DNA of 64,000 bases from Peteryoungia desertarenae (GTDB lineage Bacteria; Pseudomonadota; Alphaproteobacteria; Rhizobiales; Rhizobiaceae), in NCBI RefSeq assembly GCF_005860795.2, contig NZ_CP058350.1, positions 1,208,501-1,272,500 of the forward strand, in the 5' to 3' direction. Below are positions 18,663 to 27,537 of this stretch, in pieces (position 1 is the stretch's first letter; every line of letters starts with the position of its first letter). A model generated the notes under the pieces. That model was not told the origin of the DNA. It did no database searches and was given only the letters and a program-made list of their open reading frames with translations. The translations under genes were made by a program, and so were the position numbers.

Positions 18663-21600
18663 ATGCGTTTGTTTTCGACAAAGGATCGCCCTGTTCACCT
18701 AGGCGCCTTTCCCCTCGAACGGCTGAAAAGAACGCTGGCGCGACCGCCTGTAGAAAGCTTGGTGCTCCCCGAGCAACCCTTCGCGACACCTGCCGGTGAT
18801 TTGAGCCTTGGCCCTGCCATGGCCCGTTTCATGGGTATGTTCGATACGGTACGAGATGGTCCCGTTACCCATCAGGCTGCTGACATTCCTCCGTCGGAAG
18901 GGGAGCGTAGCCGCCATTTGAAAGCGGCGGCATATTTCTTCGATGCGGCCATGGTTGGAATCTGCGCATGTGAGCCGGCGCATTTTCTTCCAACGCCGCG
19001 TCGCAACCCGATGATTGACGAACTTCGTCTCGAACTGGAGGCTGGCCAACCGTCAAGTCATGCCGCCGGCATTGACCAGATCTATGCCGATGTTCTCGAT
19101 TCGGCGCGTACACCGCATGATCCCGTCAATCATCACGGCCATGCCATCGTCATCCTGGTCGATCACCTGCGCGAACCGCGTCTGGACGAACCGGGTTGCG
19201 ACTGGATCAGGAACCTGCAAGGTGAGCGGTCGGCTCTGCTGGCCGCAAACACCGCCGTTGTCCTGGCAAGCTATCTGAGGCTCTTGGGTTACGAGGCCCG
19301 TGCCCATAGCGAAACCACCACGGAGGTAGATCTCTGGCGTCTGTCGGTCAGCGCAGGCCTGACCGAGATCCGCAACGATCCCGCCGGTCAGACCTTTGCC
19401 GAGGCCCCGTTTGTCGGACGTAGCTTCGGACTTTCTGTCGTTACGACCACGATGCGACTGGAAACGGACCTGCCTCTGGCGCAAGGCGCGGCATCGGCGG
19501 CATCGGCGGCAAGGGGCTTGGGCAAGGGGACAGTGATTTCCCGCCCTGCCGACGCCTATCGCAGGCGCGACTTCTGCAAGGGCGCCTATCCGTTCGAACG
19601 GATCAAGCGTCGGGATTCACCAACCACATTCATCGACGAACCGCGTGTGCCCCGGTTCCCAAAGCGAGCCGATTTCTTCGCAAGAGCATTGTTCGGCGAC
19701 ATGGGCAAGAAGGTTCAGGATGCCGCCAAGGATGGTCACTATGTCATCAAGAGCCCCATTGGTGCCTGCGCGCGCCGGGCGCTCGGAGCCCTGCTGCTGC
19801 TGCAGTTTGGTGATGCCAAAGGGCCAGTTCATCCCTCCACCCGAGATCCGAAGCTGAATGCTGAAAACGTCAAGGCGGCGGGCTATTTCCTTTCTGCTGA
19901 TGCAATAGGCTTGTGTCGGGTGCCTGAATGGGCCTGGTATTCTCATGACAGCAGGGGGCAGCCGATTGCACCCTATCATGATCAGGCGATCAATCTGCTG
20001 ATCGACCAGGGGTTTGATACCATGGAGGGCGCAAGCGGCGACGACTGGATCTCCGTTGCCCAGTCAATGCGCGCCTATCTGCGCTTCTCGTTGCTTGGCG
20101 GGGTTCTGGCAGAGCATATGCGGCGTCTCGGCTACGGGGCGCGGGTGCATTCCGTCATCGATGGCGAGGTCCTTCAACCGCCGCTCCTGCTACTGTCCGG
20201 TCTGGGCGAAGTTAGCCGCATCGGCGAGGTCATCCTCAATCCCTATCTCGGGCCACGGCTGAAATCAGGAACGGTGACCACCTCCATGCCGCTCGATCAC
20301 GATAAGCCGATTGATTTCGGTCTTCAGCGCTTTTGTGAAGCCTGCAACAAATGCGCCCGTGAATGCCCTTCGGGTGCGATCACCGCCGGGCCGAAGCTGA
20401 TGTATAATGGCTATGAGATCTGGAAATCAGATGCCGAGAAATGCACCCGCTACCGTCTGACGAATGCGGCGGGCGGCATGTGTGGTCGTTGCATGAAGAC
20501 TTGCCCATGGAATCTTGAGGGACTGTTTGCCGACGACGCTTTCCGCAAGGTGGCCATGACCGCGCCATCGCTCGCCCCCGTATTGGCGGCCCTCGATGAC
20601 CGCCTGGGGCGAGGCAAGATTAACCCGGTCAAGACCTGGTGGTGGGACATCGAGCTGGATCGAAAGGCAAATCGTTATGTGAAGGCAGACGCCACCAACA
20701 GGCGTGGCATCAACCCGGATCTTGAACTGAGGGCGGAGGACCAGACACTGGCCGTCTATCCGGCAGATGTTATGCCAAAGCCCTTCCCCGTCACCCAGCC
20801 GCTTGATCGTCAGGAGGGGATCCGCCGGTACCGGCAGCTTCTGACGCCGACTGCCTATCGTGAGCGGCTCGATCGGGGTGAGACGGAAGGCCTTGCGCCC
20901 GGCCCCCAGCCGCATCAGGGTCCGCCGCCGGTGATGCCGGTGATCATTGCCCGGCGACAGGATCTTTCACCGGATATCATCCGCCTTGAACTGGTCGACC
21001 CGGAAGGAAACCCTCTGCCGGCCTTTGATCCCGGAGCCCATGTTGATGTGGTGATTGCCCCCGAATACCAGCGGCAATACTCCCTCGCGGGAAATTCCGC
21101 CGACAGGAGCCGGTATGTCATCGGCGTACAACGGGAAGCGTCGGGTCGCGGCGGCTCGCTTCTATTGCACCGGGTATTCCGGGAAGGCCGGCGCATTATG
21201 ATCTCTCCGCCGCGCAACCATTTCCCTCTCGCTGAACAGGCACCATTCACAGTGCTGATGGCCGGTGGCATCGGTGTCACGCCACTTCTGACGATGGCGC
21301 ACCGACTTCATGCGCTGGGCCGCGATTTCGCCCTGCATTACAGCGCATCGAACCGGGAAAAGGCAGCTTTCGCAAGCGAGATCGTGGCAGCACCTTGGGC
21401 CGGAAAGGCCAAGTTACACTTGAGTGAGGAGCGCGCGCGCGCGGACATGGCAACCCTGATCCCACCTTACGAGCAGGGTTTTCGACTCTATACCTGCGGT
21501 TCCGAGCGCTACATGACGGCCGTCTTTGCAGCAGCCACACAGAGAGACTGGCCTCCCGAGGCGCTGTCGCGGGAATTCTTCGAAATCCCCGAACCACCTG

Positions 21601-21881
21601 TTTATGAGAACCATCCATTTATACTCCATCTTGAGAAGTCAGGCATCTCTGTTCCAGTCGCCGCGGATGAGAGCGCAGTAGACGCGCTGGAACGTGTCGA
21701 TATCATCGTTCCCACCAAGTGCTCGGACGGCATTTGCGGGGTCTGCGCCGCAGGGCACGACGGTCGTCAGGCGATCGAGCATCGCGATCACGTTCTGTCG
21801 GAAGAAGAGCGCCGCAGCAGAATCATACTCTGCTGCTCTCGGGCAGCGGAAGCGGAAGGCAGCATCAGGGTCCAGCTTTGA
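18663..21881 (+). CDS. Reductive dehalogenase fused to FAD/NAD(P)H ferredoxin-type reductase
   Basis: 1072 residues. Residues 1 to about 300 resemble the cobalamin-binding part of RdhA but lack Fe-S cysteines (LGAFPLERLKR near residue 15). Residues about 300-650 are a complete RdhA module: a second copy of that motif (GAYPFERIKR), then CEACNKCARECP (C558, C561, C564, C568) for one 4Fe-4S cluster and C594 with CGRCMKTCP (C607, C610, C614) for the other. Residues about 745-960 form an FNR-like reductase (RQYSLAGNS near 804, GGIGVTPLL near 868). The end is a 2Fe-2S ferredoxin (C1020, C1025, C1028, C1057). No Tat signal is present, so it is cytoplasmic. The layout matches respiration-independent, NAD(P)H-driven BhbA-type enzymes that dehalogenate aromatics. 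ATG 18663 follows a strong GGGAGGAAG. Confidence 0.93.
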   Translation: MRLFSTKDRPVHLGAFPLERLKRTLARPPVESLVLPEQPFATPAGDLSLGPAMARFMGMFDTVRDGPVTHQAADIPPSEGERSRHLKAAAYFFDAAMVGICACEPAHFLPTPRRNPMIDELRLELEAGQPSSHAAGIDQIYADVLDSARTPHDPVNHHGHAIVILVDHLREPRLDEPGCDWIRNLQGERSALLAANTAVVLASYLRLLGYEARAHSETTTEVDLWRLSVSAGLTEIRNDPAGQTFAEAPFVGRSFGLSVVTTTMRLETDLPLAQGAASAASAARGLGKGTVISRPADAYRRRDFCKGAYPFERIKRRDSPTTFIDEPRVPRFPKRADFFARALFGDMGKKVQDAAKDGHYVIKSPIGACARRALGALLLLQFGDAKGPVHPSTRDPKLNAENVKAAGYFLSADAIGLCRVPEWAWYSHDSRGQPIAPYHDQAINLLIDQGFDTMEGASGDDWISVAQSMRAYLRFSLLGGVLAEHMRRLGYGARVHSVIDGEVLQPPLLLLSGLGEVSRIGEVILNPYLGPRLKSGTVTTSMPLDHDKPIDFGLQRFCEACNKCARECPSGAITAGPKLMYNGYEIWKSDAEKCTRYRLTNAAGGMCGRCMKTCPWNLEGLFADDAFRKVAMTAPSLAPVLAALDDRLGRGKINPVKTWWWDIELDRKANRYVKADATNRRGINPDLELRAEDQTLAVYPADVMPKPFPVTQPLDRQEGIRRYRQLLTPTAYRERLDRGETEGLAPGPQPHQGPPPVMPVIIARRQDLSPDIIRLELVDPEGNPLPAFDPGAHVDVVIAPEYQRQYSLAGNSADRSRYVIGVQREASGRGGSLLLHRVFREGRRIMISPPRNHFPLAEQAPFTVLMAGGIGVTPLLTMAHRLHALGRDFALHYSASNREKAAFASEIVAAPWAGKAKLHLSEERARADMATLIPPYEQGFRLYTCGSERYMTAVFAAATQRDWPPEALSREFFEIPEPPVYENHPFILHLEKSGISVPVAADESAVDALERVDIIVPTKCSDGICGVCAAGHDGRQAIEHRDHVLSEEERRSRIILCCSRAAEAEGSIRVQL

Positions 21882-22018
21882 CCGCTTCTTGCGCAGATCG
21901 GAAAAGGATCCTCTCCTTCGCTCGCCGATTTGTCTGGCTGGATTCCATCCGAACGCGCTCGCGCTGCTGTGCCGATCTTCCCAGCGAGACACTTTTGCCT
22001 GTCTTGCGGTCATAGCCC

Positions 22019-22741
22019 TCACGACAGCAGCCAGGACGCTGCCAGAGGGGCAATCGCCGATGTCGCAACGGCATTGAGCGCCATGGCGATCCCCGCAAAG
22101 AGGCCTGCGGTCGGATTGACCTCATAAGCACGCGCGGTGCCGATCCCATGCGCGGTTAGCCCCACGGCAAAGCCGCGCGCGGCATAGTCGGTAATCCGCA
22201 TCAGGTTCATGAAGGGGGTGACCATCAGTGCTCCGACGATCCCGGTCATGATCACGAGCACGGCTGTCAGCGAGGGGTCACCGCCGAGCGATTGCGAAAT
22301 GGCCATGGCCACGCCTGCGGTTGCCGATTTCGGCAGGAAGGAGAGCATGATCTCCCGCGGCAGGTCAAACACCAGCCCCAGTCCCACGACCGAAGTCACA
22401 GCCACCACCGATCCGATGAGAAGCGCAACCGAGATCGGCACCAGAAGTGCGCGAACCTCCTTCCATTGCCGGTAAAGCGGCAGTGCAATCGCAACGGTCG
22501 CCGGTCCAAGCAGGAAATGAATGAACTGCGCGCCGGCGAAATAGCGCTCATAAGGCACATCCGCGATGATCATCATCACTGACAGCACGAGGATCGAGAC
22601 GAGCACCGGATTGGCGAGCGGATGCCGTCCCAGTTTCTTCGAGAGTTCGGACGCCATGATCCAGACGACAAGGGTCAAAGTCAGCCATAGCAGGGGCGAA
22701 GCGGACAGGTAGACCCAGAGTTCGATTGGTGACCTGTTCAT
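22019..22741 (-). CDS. lrgB: LrgB/CidB-family membrane protein
   Basis: 240 residues, nearly all hydrophobic with about seven to eight segments. LrgB hallmarks are present: LPKSATAGVAMAISQSLGG near residue 130 and LTAHGIGTARAYEVNPTAG near 190. LrgAB/CidAB proteins are holin-like or act as small-metabolite transporters affecting murein hydrolase activity and export of glycolate/pyruvate in other organisms. It overlaps lrgA by four bases (ATGA) and converges on the dehalogenase gene. Confidence 0.93.
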   Translation of the reverse strand: MNRSPIELWVYLSASPLLWLTLTLVVWIMASELSKKLGRHPLANPVLVSILVLSVMMIIADVPYERYFAGAQFIHFLLGPATVAIALPLYRQWKEVRALLVPISVALLIGSVVAVTSVVGLGLVFDLPREIMLSFLPKSATAGVAMAISQSLGGDPSLTAVLVIMTGIVGALMVTPFMNLMRITDYAARGFAVGLTAHGIGTARAYEVNPTAGLFAGIAMALNAVATSAIAPLAASWLLS

Positions 22742-23106
22742 GGCGCGCGCCTTCCGGCAATCAACCGGCTGACCAGGATGAAGGTCCACACGGTCACGGC
22801 CAGCGTGATGATTGCGGACAGGACCAGAACGGCTCCAATTGCCCCTGCATGAGTGCCCACGATGCCGCCAAGCGCCACCACGCCGACACCCGCAGGGACG
22901 AAAAACAGTCCGAGATTGCCCAGCAGCGTCTGGGCGGCCTGATCCACATGAATCACCTCCTGGTGTCGAAACCGCTGCAGGACTGGCAAGGTGGCCGACA
23001 GCAGGATCAGGCCAACCACAGGCCCCGGGATCGCGAGGTCTGAGAGAAAGACAAGGCTTTCGCCAAGCAGTTGGAAAAGAAGCAGGACGGCAAGGCCTCG
23101 AAGCAT
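22738..23106 (-). CDS. lrgA: LrgA/CidA-family holin-like protein
   Basis: 122 residues, four hydrophobic segments. The family motif IPGPVVGLILL is near residue 27 and NLGLFFVPAGVGV near residue 65. It is the partner of LrgB, encoded immediately downstream with a four-base overlap. The pair would form a two-part membrane system. Confidence 0.93.
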   Translation of the reverse strand: MLRGLAVLLLFQLLGESLVFLSDLAIPGPVVGLILLSATLPVLQRFRHQEVIHVDQAAQTLLGNLGLFFVPAGVGVVALGGIVGTHAGAIGAVLVLSAIITLAVTVWTFILVSRLIAGRRAP

Positions 23107-23274
23107 CGGGCTCTCCTTGAAGGCGGCGCAGGATCGGACCGCGAGACTAGCCTCATCTGCTCGCGTCGGAAACAGAAAGCACGATGGGCAAACGCCAAGG
23201 TGGCAACGATTTCAGGACGTCTCTTTGCGGGCGGCGCGCTGATCGTTCACCGTATCGTTGAGCCGATTTCGGGA

Positions 23275-23751
23275 TCAGTTCTCGCGGTAGCGCGCAGCGG
23301 TGATGAATTCGCCGAAGGCCTCGCACCAGACGAGCACGGTCGAATAGTCATCGAGATTGACGTCGCTCGGCAGCTCCAGCACGAAACCGTCAAAGCTTCG
23401 GACATCGCCGATAAGCCTGGCCTTTGGCTTGAGCGCCAGAAACTGCTCCTCGTCTTCGGCAAAATCCGCCATCAGATAGAGCTTGAAGTCGGGCCCGGGC
23501 GACAGTCGTCCCTCATGCACCACATGGGTTGCCGTGAGCGTCATCCGGCCTTCCCCCCAATGAAGAAAGTCACTGCCTTTCAGCTCGCGTGTCAGTTCAG
23601 CCTGGTAAAGCGCACCACTCGTTCGTTCGGCCAGAACCTCCGCCGAGGGGCCACTCGGTGCCACGAGAATGGGCAGCATATAGATGCCAGCGGCAAACCC
23701 GATGCCAAGGGCGACGCCATGCGTTGCAAGGCCCAAAATCAAACGGCGCAT
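23275..23751 (-). CDS. DM13-domain protein, membrane-anchored
   Basis: 158 residues. The N-terminal hydrophobic segment (LILGLATHGVALGIGFAAGIYML) is an anchor or signal. The DM13 domain follows (GEGRMTLTATHVVHEGRLSPGPDFKLYL through LDDYSTVLVWCEAFGEFITAARY). DM13 domains are suggested to carry a redox-active cysteine; here it is the VWCEAF Cys. The function is unknown. ATG 23751 has the GGGGGA purine run at proper distance, unlike ATG 23760. Confidence 0.82.
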   Translation of the reverse strand: MRRLILGLATHGVALGIGFAAGIYMLPILVAPSGPSAEVLAERTSGALYQAELTRELKGSDFLHWGEGRMTLTATHVVHEGRLSPGPDFKLYLMADFAEDEEQFLALKPKARLIGDVRSFDGFVLELPSDVNLDDYSTVLVWCEAFGEFITAARYREN

Positions 23752-23845
23752 GTCACCCATCCCCCAAGGAGTTCAAGCCTTAAATCGAAGAATGTCGATT
23801 GGACGCAGATATTCCTGACGAAGTCAACAAACGGGCCAACGGCGC

Positions 23846-24343
23846 TTAGCTTCCCTCGGCCATATCCCGTGCCGCCTTGAAACGTTCCTCGAATTCAAGT
23901 CTGAGGCTGCGGCGAATGTCAGCGGCTTTCTGACGGCGCAGTTTCATCTCGGACGTCGGGTTATAAGGCGGCACGGCGGTCGGCTTGCCCTCGGCATCCA
24001 CGGCCACCATGGTGAAATAGCAGGAATTGGTATGCCGCCTCTCGCCGGTACGGATATTCTCCGCCTCAACGCGGATCCCGACTTCCATCGAAGTCCGTCC
24101 TGCCTGGTTGATGGAAGCCCGGAAGGTCACCAGTTCGCCGACATGGATCGGCTGGCGAAACACCACCTGATCGACCGAAAGCGTTACGGCATATTGCTGC
24201 GAATAGCGAGACGCACAGGAAAAGGCGACGCGGTCAAGCAGGTTCAGCAAGGCGCCGCCATGCACCTTGCCGGAAAAATTCGCCATGTCCGGCGTCATCA
24301 GCACCACCATTTCCAACTCGCCGCTGTCGTGCTCGCGATACAT
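23846..24343 (-). CDS. Acyl-CoA thioesterase (hotdog fold)
   Basis: 165 residues from ATG 24343. A single hotdog domain of the YciA/BFIT type shows MTPDMANFSGKVHGGALLNLLDRVAF (central helix with the catalytic acid region) and VDQVVFRQPIHVGELVTF. It hydrolyses acyl-CoAs in the cytoplasm; chain-length preference cannot be told. The frame is open upstream to an ATG at 24457, which would add 38 residues of unremarkable sequence, so the start is uncertain. MYREHDSGELEMVVLM is the usual family beginning. Confidence 0.88.
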   Translation of the reverse strand: MYREHDSGELEMVVLMTPDMANFSGKVHGGALLNLLDRVAFSCASRYSQQYAVTLSVDQVVFRQPIHVGELVTFRASINQAGRTSMEVGIRVEAENIRTGERRHTNSCYFTMVAVDAEGKPTAVPPYNPTSEMKLRRQKAADIRRSLRLEFEERFKAARDMAEGS

Positions 24344-24578
24344 GCCTTTGCCCTTTTCGTCTTTACAGAATTCTCCAGTGAAGAGAGCATGTTGCAACCG
24401 CTCTGTCACGGCGCAGTCTGTTGAGTGTCTCAATCCCGAAGACTCCATCCCCGACAAAGATCACCGATCATCAATTTGAGTTTGCCGCCTGATACAGTAG
24501 ACAGCTGGCTGCGGTGAGGCGAGGGGACATGGAAACTGCCCGCCGTACCCCCGACCCCGTCAGCCCTTCTGGAAATTC

Positions 24579-24941
24579 ATGCCAAAGAAGCAGAAAACCA
24601 CCGCCCTGGAAAAGCTCGACAAGGCGTGGAAGAAGGCCTCGCCGCTGGAACGCGCCGCCTTTCTTGAAGGTCTTGAGCGGCCTGATCTGATGTCTGCAGC
24701 GATCGGATCGCAAGCCCCTGCATCCAGGATCGCCGATGGCCGCTATCTGCTGCCGGACACAGTCAAGCGCATCACGAAGGTCATGCGCCAAAGGGGCCTG
24801 TCGCCGGATATGGTCATGCAGGAAATCGGCTTCGGCATGAATGGCCGTCCGCTGTTGCGCGCTCTGGCTAAGGGATCAAGCCTCAGGCTTTCGGTAATTT
24901 CTGCCCTTGCCGCTTGGCTCAAGGAGACTGATCCGGACTGA
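24579..24941 (+). CDS. Conserved hypothetical protein
   Basis: 120 residues, basic, no signal or membrane segment. The N-terminal half is Lys-rich and helical (PKKQKTTALEKLDKAWKKASPLERAAFLEGL). The C-terminal half (RYLLPDTVKRITKVMRQRGLSPDMVMQEIG) looks like a helical, possibly nucleic-acid-binding, segment. No domain is recognised. Codon-position composition fits a real gene. It converges with the anti-sigma gene. Confidence 0.65.
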   Translation: MPKKQKTTALEKLDKAWKKASPLERAAFLEGLERPDLMSAAIGSQAPASRIADGRYLLPDTVKRITKVMRQRGLSPDMVMQEIGFGMNGRPLLRALAKGSSLRLSVISALAAWLKETDPD

Positions 24942-24965
24942 TGGTCGACCGATCCGCCCGGCACA

Positions 24966-25172
24966 TCAGCTGTCGCGGTCATCCCCGATGTCGTCCGGTT
25001 GGCGGGCATAGGCCTTGCTCACCTGTCGAAGCATGGACATCTGCCGGGTGAAACGGTTGCAGCCGTCACAGATCATCAGATGCAGGCGCATCTTCAGCCA
25101 TTCTCCCCGGCCAAGCTTGCGGTCGAGTGATTCCGACGCCAGTCGGCTCACCTCTTCACATTTCAGCATCAT
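24966..25172 (-). CDS. Anti-sigma factor, zinc-finger (zf-HC2-like)
   Basis: 68 residues. The segment MRLHLMICDGCNRFTRQM contains the H-x3-C-x2-C arrangement typical of zinc-binding anti-sigma domains, preceded by CEEVSRLASESLDRKL. No membrane segment follows, so it is a short cytoplasmic form. Its start overlaps the ECF sigma gene stop by one base, so both are made together, and it should hold that sigma factor inactive. Zinc-cysteine anti-sigma factors often respond to oxidants; this is inferred. Confidence 0.85.
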   Translation of the reverse strand: MMLKCEEVSRLASESLDRKLGRGEWLKMRLHLMICDGCNRFTRQMSMLRQVSKAYARQPDDIGDDRDS

Positions 25173-25798
25173 CAGGCAACTCCCGGGGCAAACCAGTGCT
25201 TGTCGAGGCAGCCGCGCAGCTTGAGCCGCGCTCTGTGCAAAAGCACATGAAGGTTCGATACCGTGATGCCCACTTCGCGGCAGATATCCGGCGTCTCCAT
25301 TTCAACGAATTCTCGCATCATGAAAACGCGCCCCTGGTCCGGCGGCAAATGGTCGACGCAGGCCTCGAACACCCGCCAGAAATCCTTGCCCAGAAGGTCT
25401 GCTTCAGGATTGCCCCAGTCTGCCGGCTTGTGTTCCGCCTTCCATCCACCCGTCCGGTCGAAGGGATAGGAATCTTCGTCTCCGTCCGTATCGGGAGGCA
25501 TAAGGTCTACCGTCAGCGCCTGGCGTTTGCGCTGCCGCAGGATGTCGATGATCTTGTTTTTTAAAATGGCAAAGACCCAGGTCTGGAAGGCGGAGCGCCC
25601 CGAGAAGGACCCGGCATTGCGCATCGCGCCGGCCAGCGCCTCCTGTACGGCATCCTCGGCCAGATGGTGATCGCCAAGCTGCAGGCTCGCGAATTTCAGC
25701 ATCTTGCGGCGCAGTTCGTCGAGGAAAGCCGCGTCCCGGAATGGAGAGCTCCGATGATCACCTGCGTGTCCATTCTGCTCTGCCTGTGTGCCCATCAT
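25172..25798 (-). CDS. ECF RNA polymerase sigma factor
   Basis: 208 residues. Region 2 shows LGDHHLAEDAVQEALAGAMRN and FQTWVFAILKNKIIDILRQRKR. Region 4 shows LPPDQGRVFMMREFVEMETPDICREVGITVSNLHVLLHRARLKLRGCL. The acidic linker between them (MPPDTDGDEDSYPFDRTGG) is long for an ECF sigma. It forms an operon with the zinc anti-sigma gene, to which it is translationally coupled. Confidence 0.94.
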   Translation of the reverse strand: MMGTQAEQNGHAGDHRSSPFRDAAFLDELRRKMLKFASLQLGDHHLAEDAVQEALAGAMRNAGSFSGRSAFQTWVFAILKNKIIDILRQRKRQALTVDLMPPDTDGDEDSYPFDRTGGWKAEHKPADWGNPEADLLGKDFWRVFEACVDHLPPDQGRVFMMREFVEMETPDICREVGITVSNLHVLLHRARLKLRGCLDKHWFAPGVA

Positions 25799-25947
25799 CC
25801 TGGTCTATCCTCCGGCTCTGACGGCCCCCGCCGCGATCACGCCCCGAGGTTCTGGTCCGCTGACAAGTCGGGCGCAACACAATTTTCCGTGCATCCGTCA
25901 AGGATGCAAGAGCGCCTCGCCCTTTATCAGGTCGTCAAACCGGTGTT

Positions 25948-26568
25948 ATGACGTGGCCCATGTTCCAAACCCTCGCCGGCCCCGCAACCCTTCTTCAGGA
26001 AATCAAGAAAAGCCGCTTTCTCGCCTGCGCAGCCCCGATTACAGGCGAGGATGAGGCGCGCGAATTTCTGGACACGCATCGCGATCCGAGCGCCAATCAC
26101 AATTGCTGGGCCTATCGCCTTGGGCAGGCATACCGTTTCAGCGATGACGGCGAGCCTTCCGGCACAGCCGGCAAGCCCATGCTGCAGGCGATCGACGGCC
26201 AGGGTCTCGACGGTGTCGTCGTGCTCGTCACCCGCTGGTTCGGCGGCATATTGCTGGGGTCCGGAGGTCTGATGCGCGCCTATGGCGGCACGGCAGCGGA
26301 ATGTCTGCGGCAAGCGGAAAAGCTGGAGATCATCGCGAAGGTCGAGGCCACCGCCGACATCGCCTTTTCCGATCTCGCCCGCGTCAAGGCAAAGCTTGCA
26401 GCCTTTCGCGACCTGGCTTTCGTCGAGGAATTTACGGGCACCGGCGCCGTTCTCGCCGTGTCGATGCGTCAGGAAGATAGAGCCGCCGTCTCGGCCCTGA
26501 TTACGGACCTGACCAGTGGTCGCGCCCGCCTGCGCTTCCCCGATGATGAGCCGGAAGACCGGGGCTAG
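25948..26568 (+). CDS. YigZ/IMPACT-family protein
   Basis: 206 residues. The UPF0029 N-terminal domain shows KKSRFLACAAPI, NCWAYRLG, SDDGEPSGTAGKPMLQAI and VTRWFGGILLGSGGLMRAYG, all family signatures, followed by the smaller C-terminal DUF1949-like domain. IMPACT proteins are linked to translation control, and YigZ's exact activity is unsettled. ATG 25960 is a possible alternative start. Its stop overlaps by four bases the convergent TPR lipoprotein gene. Confidence 0.92.
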   Translation: MTWPMFQTLAGPATLLQEIKKSRFLACAAPITGEDEAREFLDTHRDPSANHNCWAYRLGQAYRFSDDGEPSGTAGKPMLQAIDGQGLDGVVVLVTRWFGGILLGSGGLMRAYGGTAAECLRQAEKLEIIAKVEATADIAFSDLARVKAKLAAFRDLAFVEEFTGTGAVLAVSMRQEDRAAVSALITDLTSGRARLRFPDDEPEDRG

Positions 26569-27395
26569 TTGGTCTTTTTGGTCTTGTCGTCTTTCGCCGC
26601 AAGCTTCTTCCAGGAATTCTGCTGGCTCAACATGCTGCGCAGATAGTCAAGATTGGCCTCGGCCTGCTGCGGATTGAGTTCTTGGCGGGCAATCTGCTCC
26701 GCTTCCTGGAACCGACCCTGCAGACCGACCACGAGTGCCAGGTTCTGACGCACCCGGCTGTCGGCGCCAGGCTGCTGCGAGGCTGTGCGCAGGAAGGTCT
26801 CGGCAGTCTTCAGGTCACCGCTTAGCACATGCGACATGCCGAGGTTTGACAAGACGCTTGGATCATTCGGCTGCATGTCGAGGGCCATCCGATAGCGGGC
26901 GCGCGCTTCGGCTGATCGGCCAAGCTGGTCGAGCACCGCGCCTTCCGCCGAATAGAGCTTCCAGTCGGGACGATCAGGTGTCTGGGCGCGGCGGATGGTC
27001 GAGAGTGCCTGCTCAAGCTGGCCGGCTGCCGCCTGGGTCTTGCCGAGGGAAGCCAGAACTTCCCGATCGGTCGGATGGGCAATCGCCACCTGCTGCATCA
27101 CCGCATGGGCCTGCGTATTGCGACCGGTCATCATCAAGACCCTCGCATAGCTCAGTCCGACATCGCGATCCTTCGGGTTCCGCTCATAGGCCTGACCGAT
27201 GCTGTCTGCCGCGCGGGCCAGCTCCGGTGCGCTCATGCTCTCCAGATTGGTCGCCGCGCGCGGGATCGAGCCGGTCGTGAGCGGCTTGTTGCTGCGCGAG
27301 GTCGAGCAACCGCTGACAACAAGAGCCGCGCTGATGAGGCAAATGCCGACCGTAAGCCTTGAAAGGCGGGCGGGAGCAATGTTGCGAATGACCAT
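26565..27395 (-). CDS. TadD-like TPR lipoprotein
   Basis: 276 residues. A signal peptide with lipobox LVVSGC (Cys near residue 29) indicates a lipoprotein. Five or so tetratricopeptide repeats follow (e.g. AYERNPKDRDVGLSYARVLMM, then MALDMQPNDPSVLSNLGMSH). The sequence type matches TadD, the TPR pilotin-like lipoprotein of Flp pilus systems, though it lies 23 kb from the pilus genes here. ATG 27395 has GAGG upstream; the longer start at 27416 does not. The tail is Lys-rich (KDDKTKKTN). Confidence 0.85.
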   Translation of the reverse strand: MVIRNIAPARLSRLTVGICLISAALVVSGCSTSRSNKPLTTGSIPRAATNLESMSAPELARAADSIGQAYERNPKDRDVGLSYARVLMMTGRNTQAHAVMQQVAIAHPTDREVLASLGKTQAAAGQLEQALSTIRRAQTPDRPDWKLYSAEGAVLDQLGRSAEARARYRMALDMQPNDPSVLSNLGMSHVLSGDLKTAETFLRTASQQPGADSRVRQNLALVVGLQGRFQEAEQIARQELNPQQAEANLDYLRSMLSQQNSWKKLAAKDDKTKKTN

Positions 27396-27537
27396 GGTGG
27401 CAACCTCGAAAATCATCTCATTGGGTCGAAGGCCTCAAGCCCCGAAAAAGCGACACAATCTCCGCACCAGCAATAGTCTGTTAACCCTAATAGAATGTTA
27501 ATCGCGCCCAGCGAGTCGTATCCCGAGGAAAGCCCCC

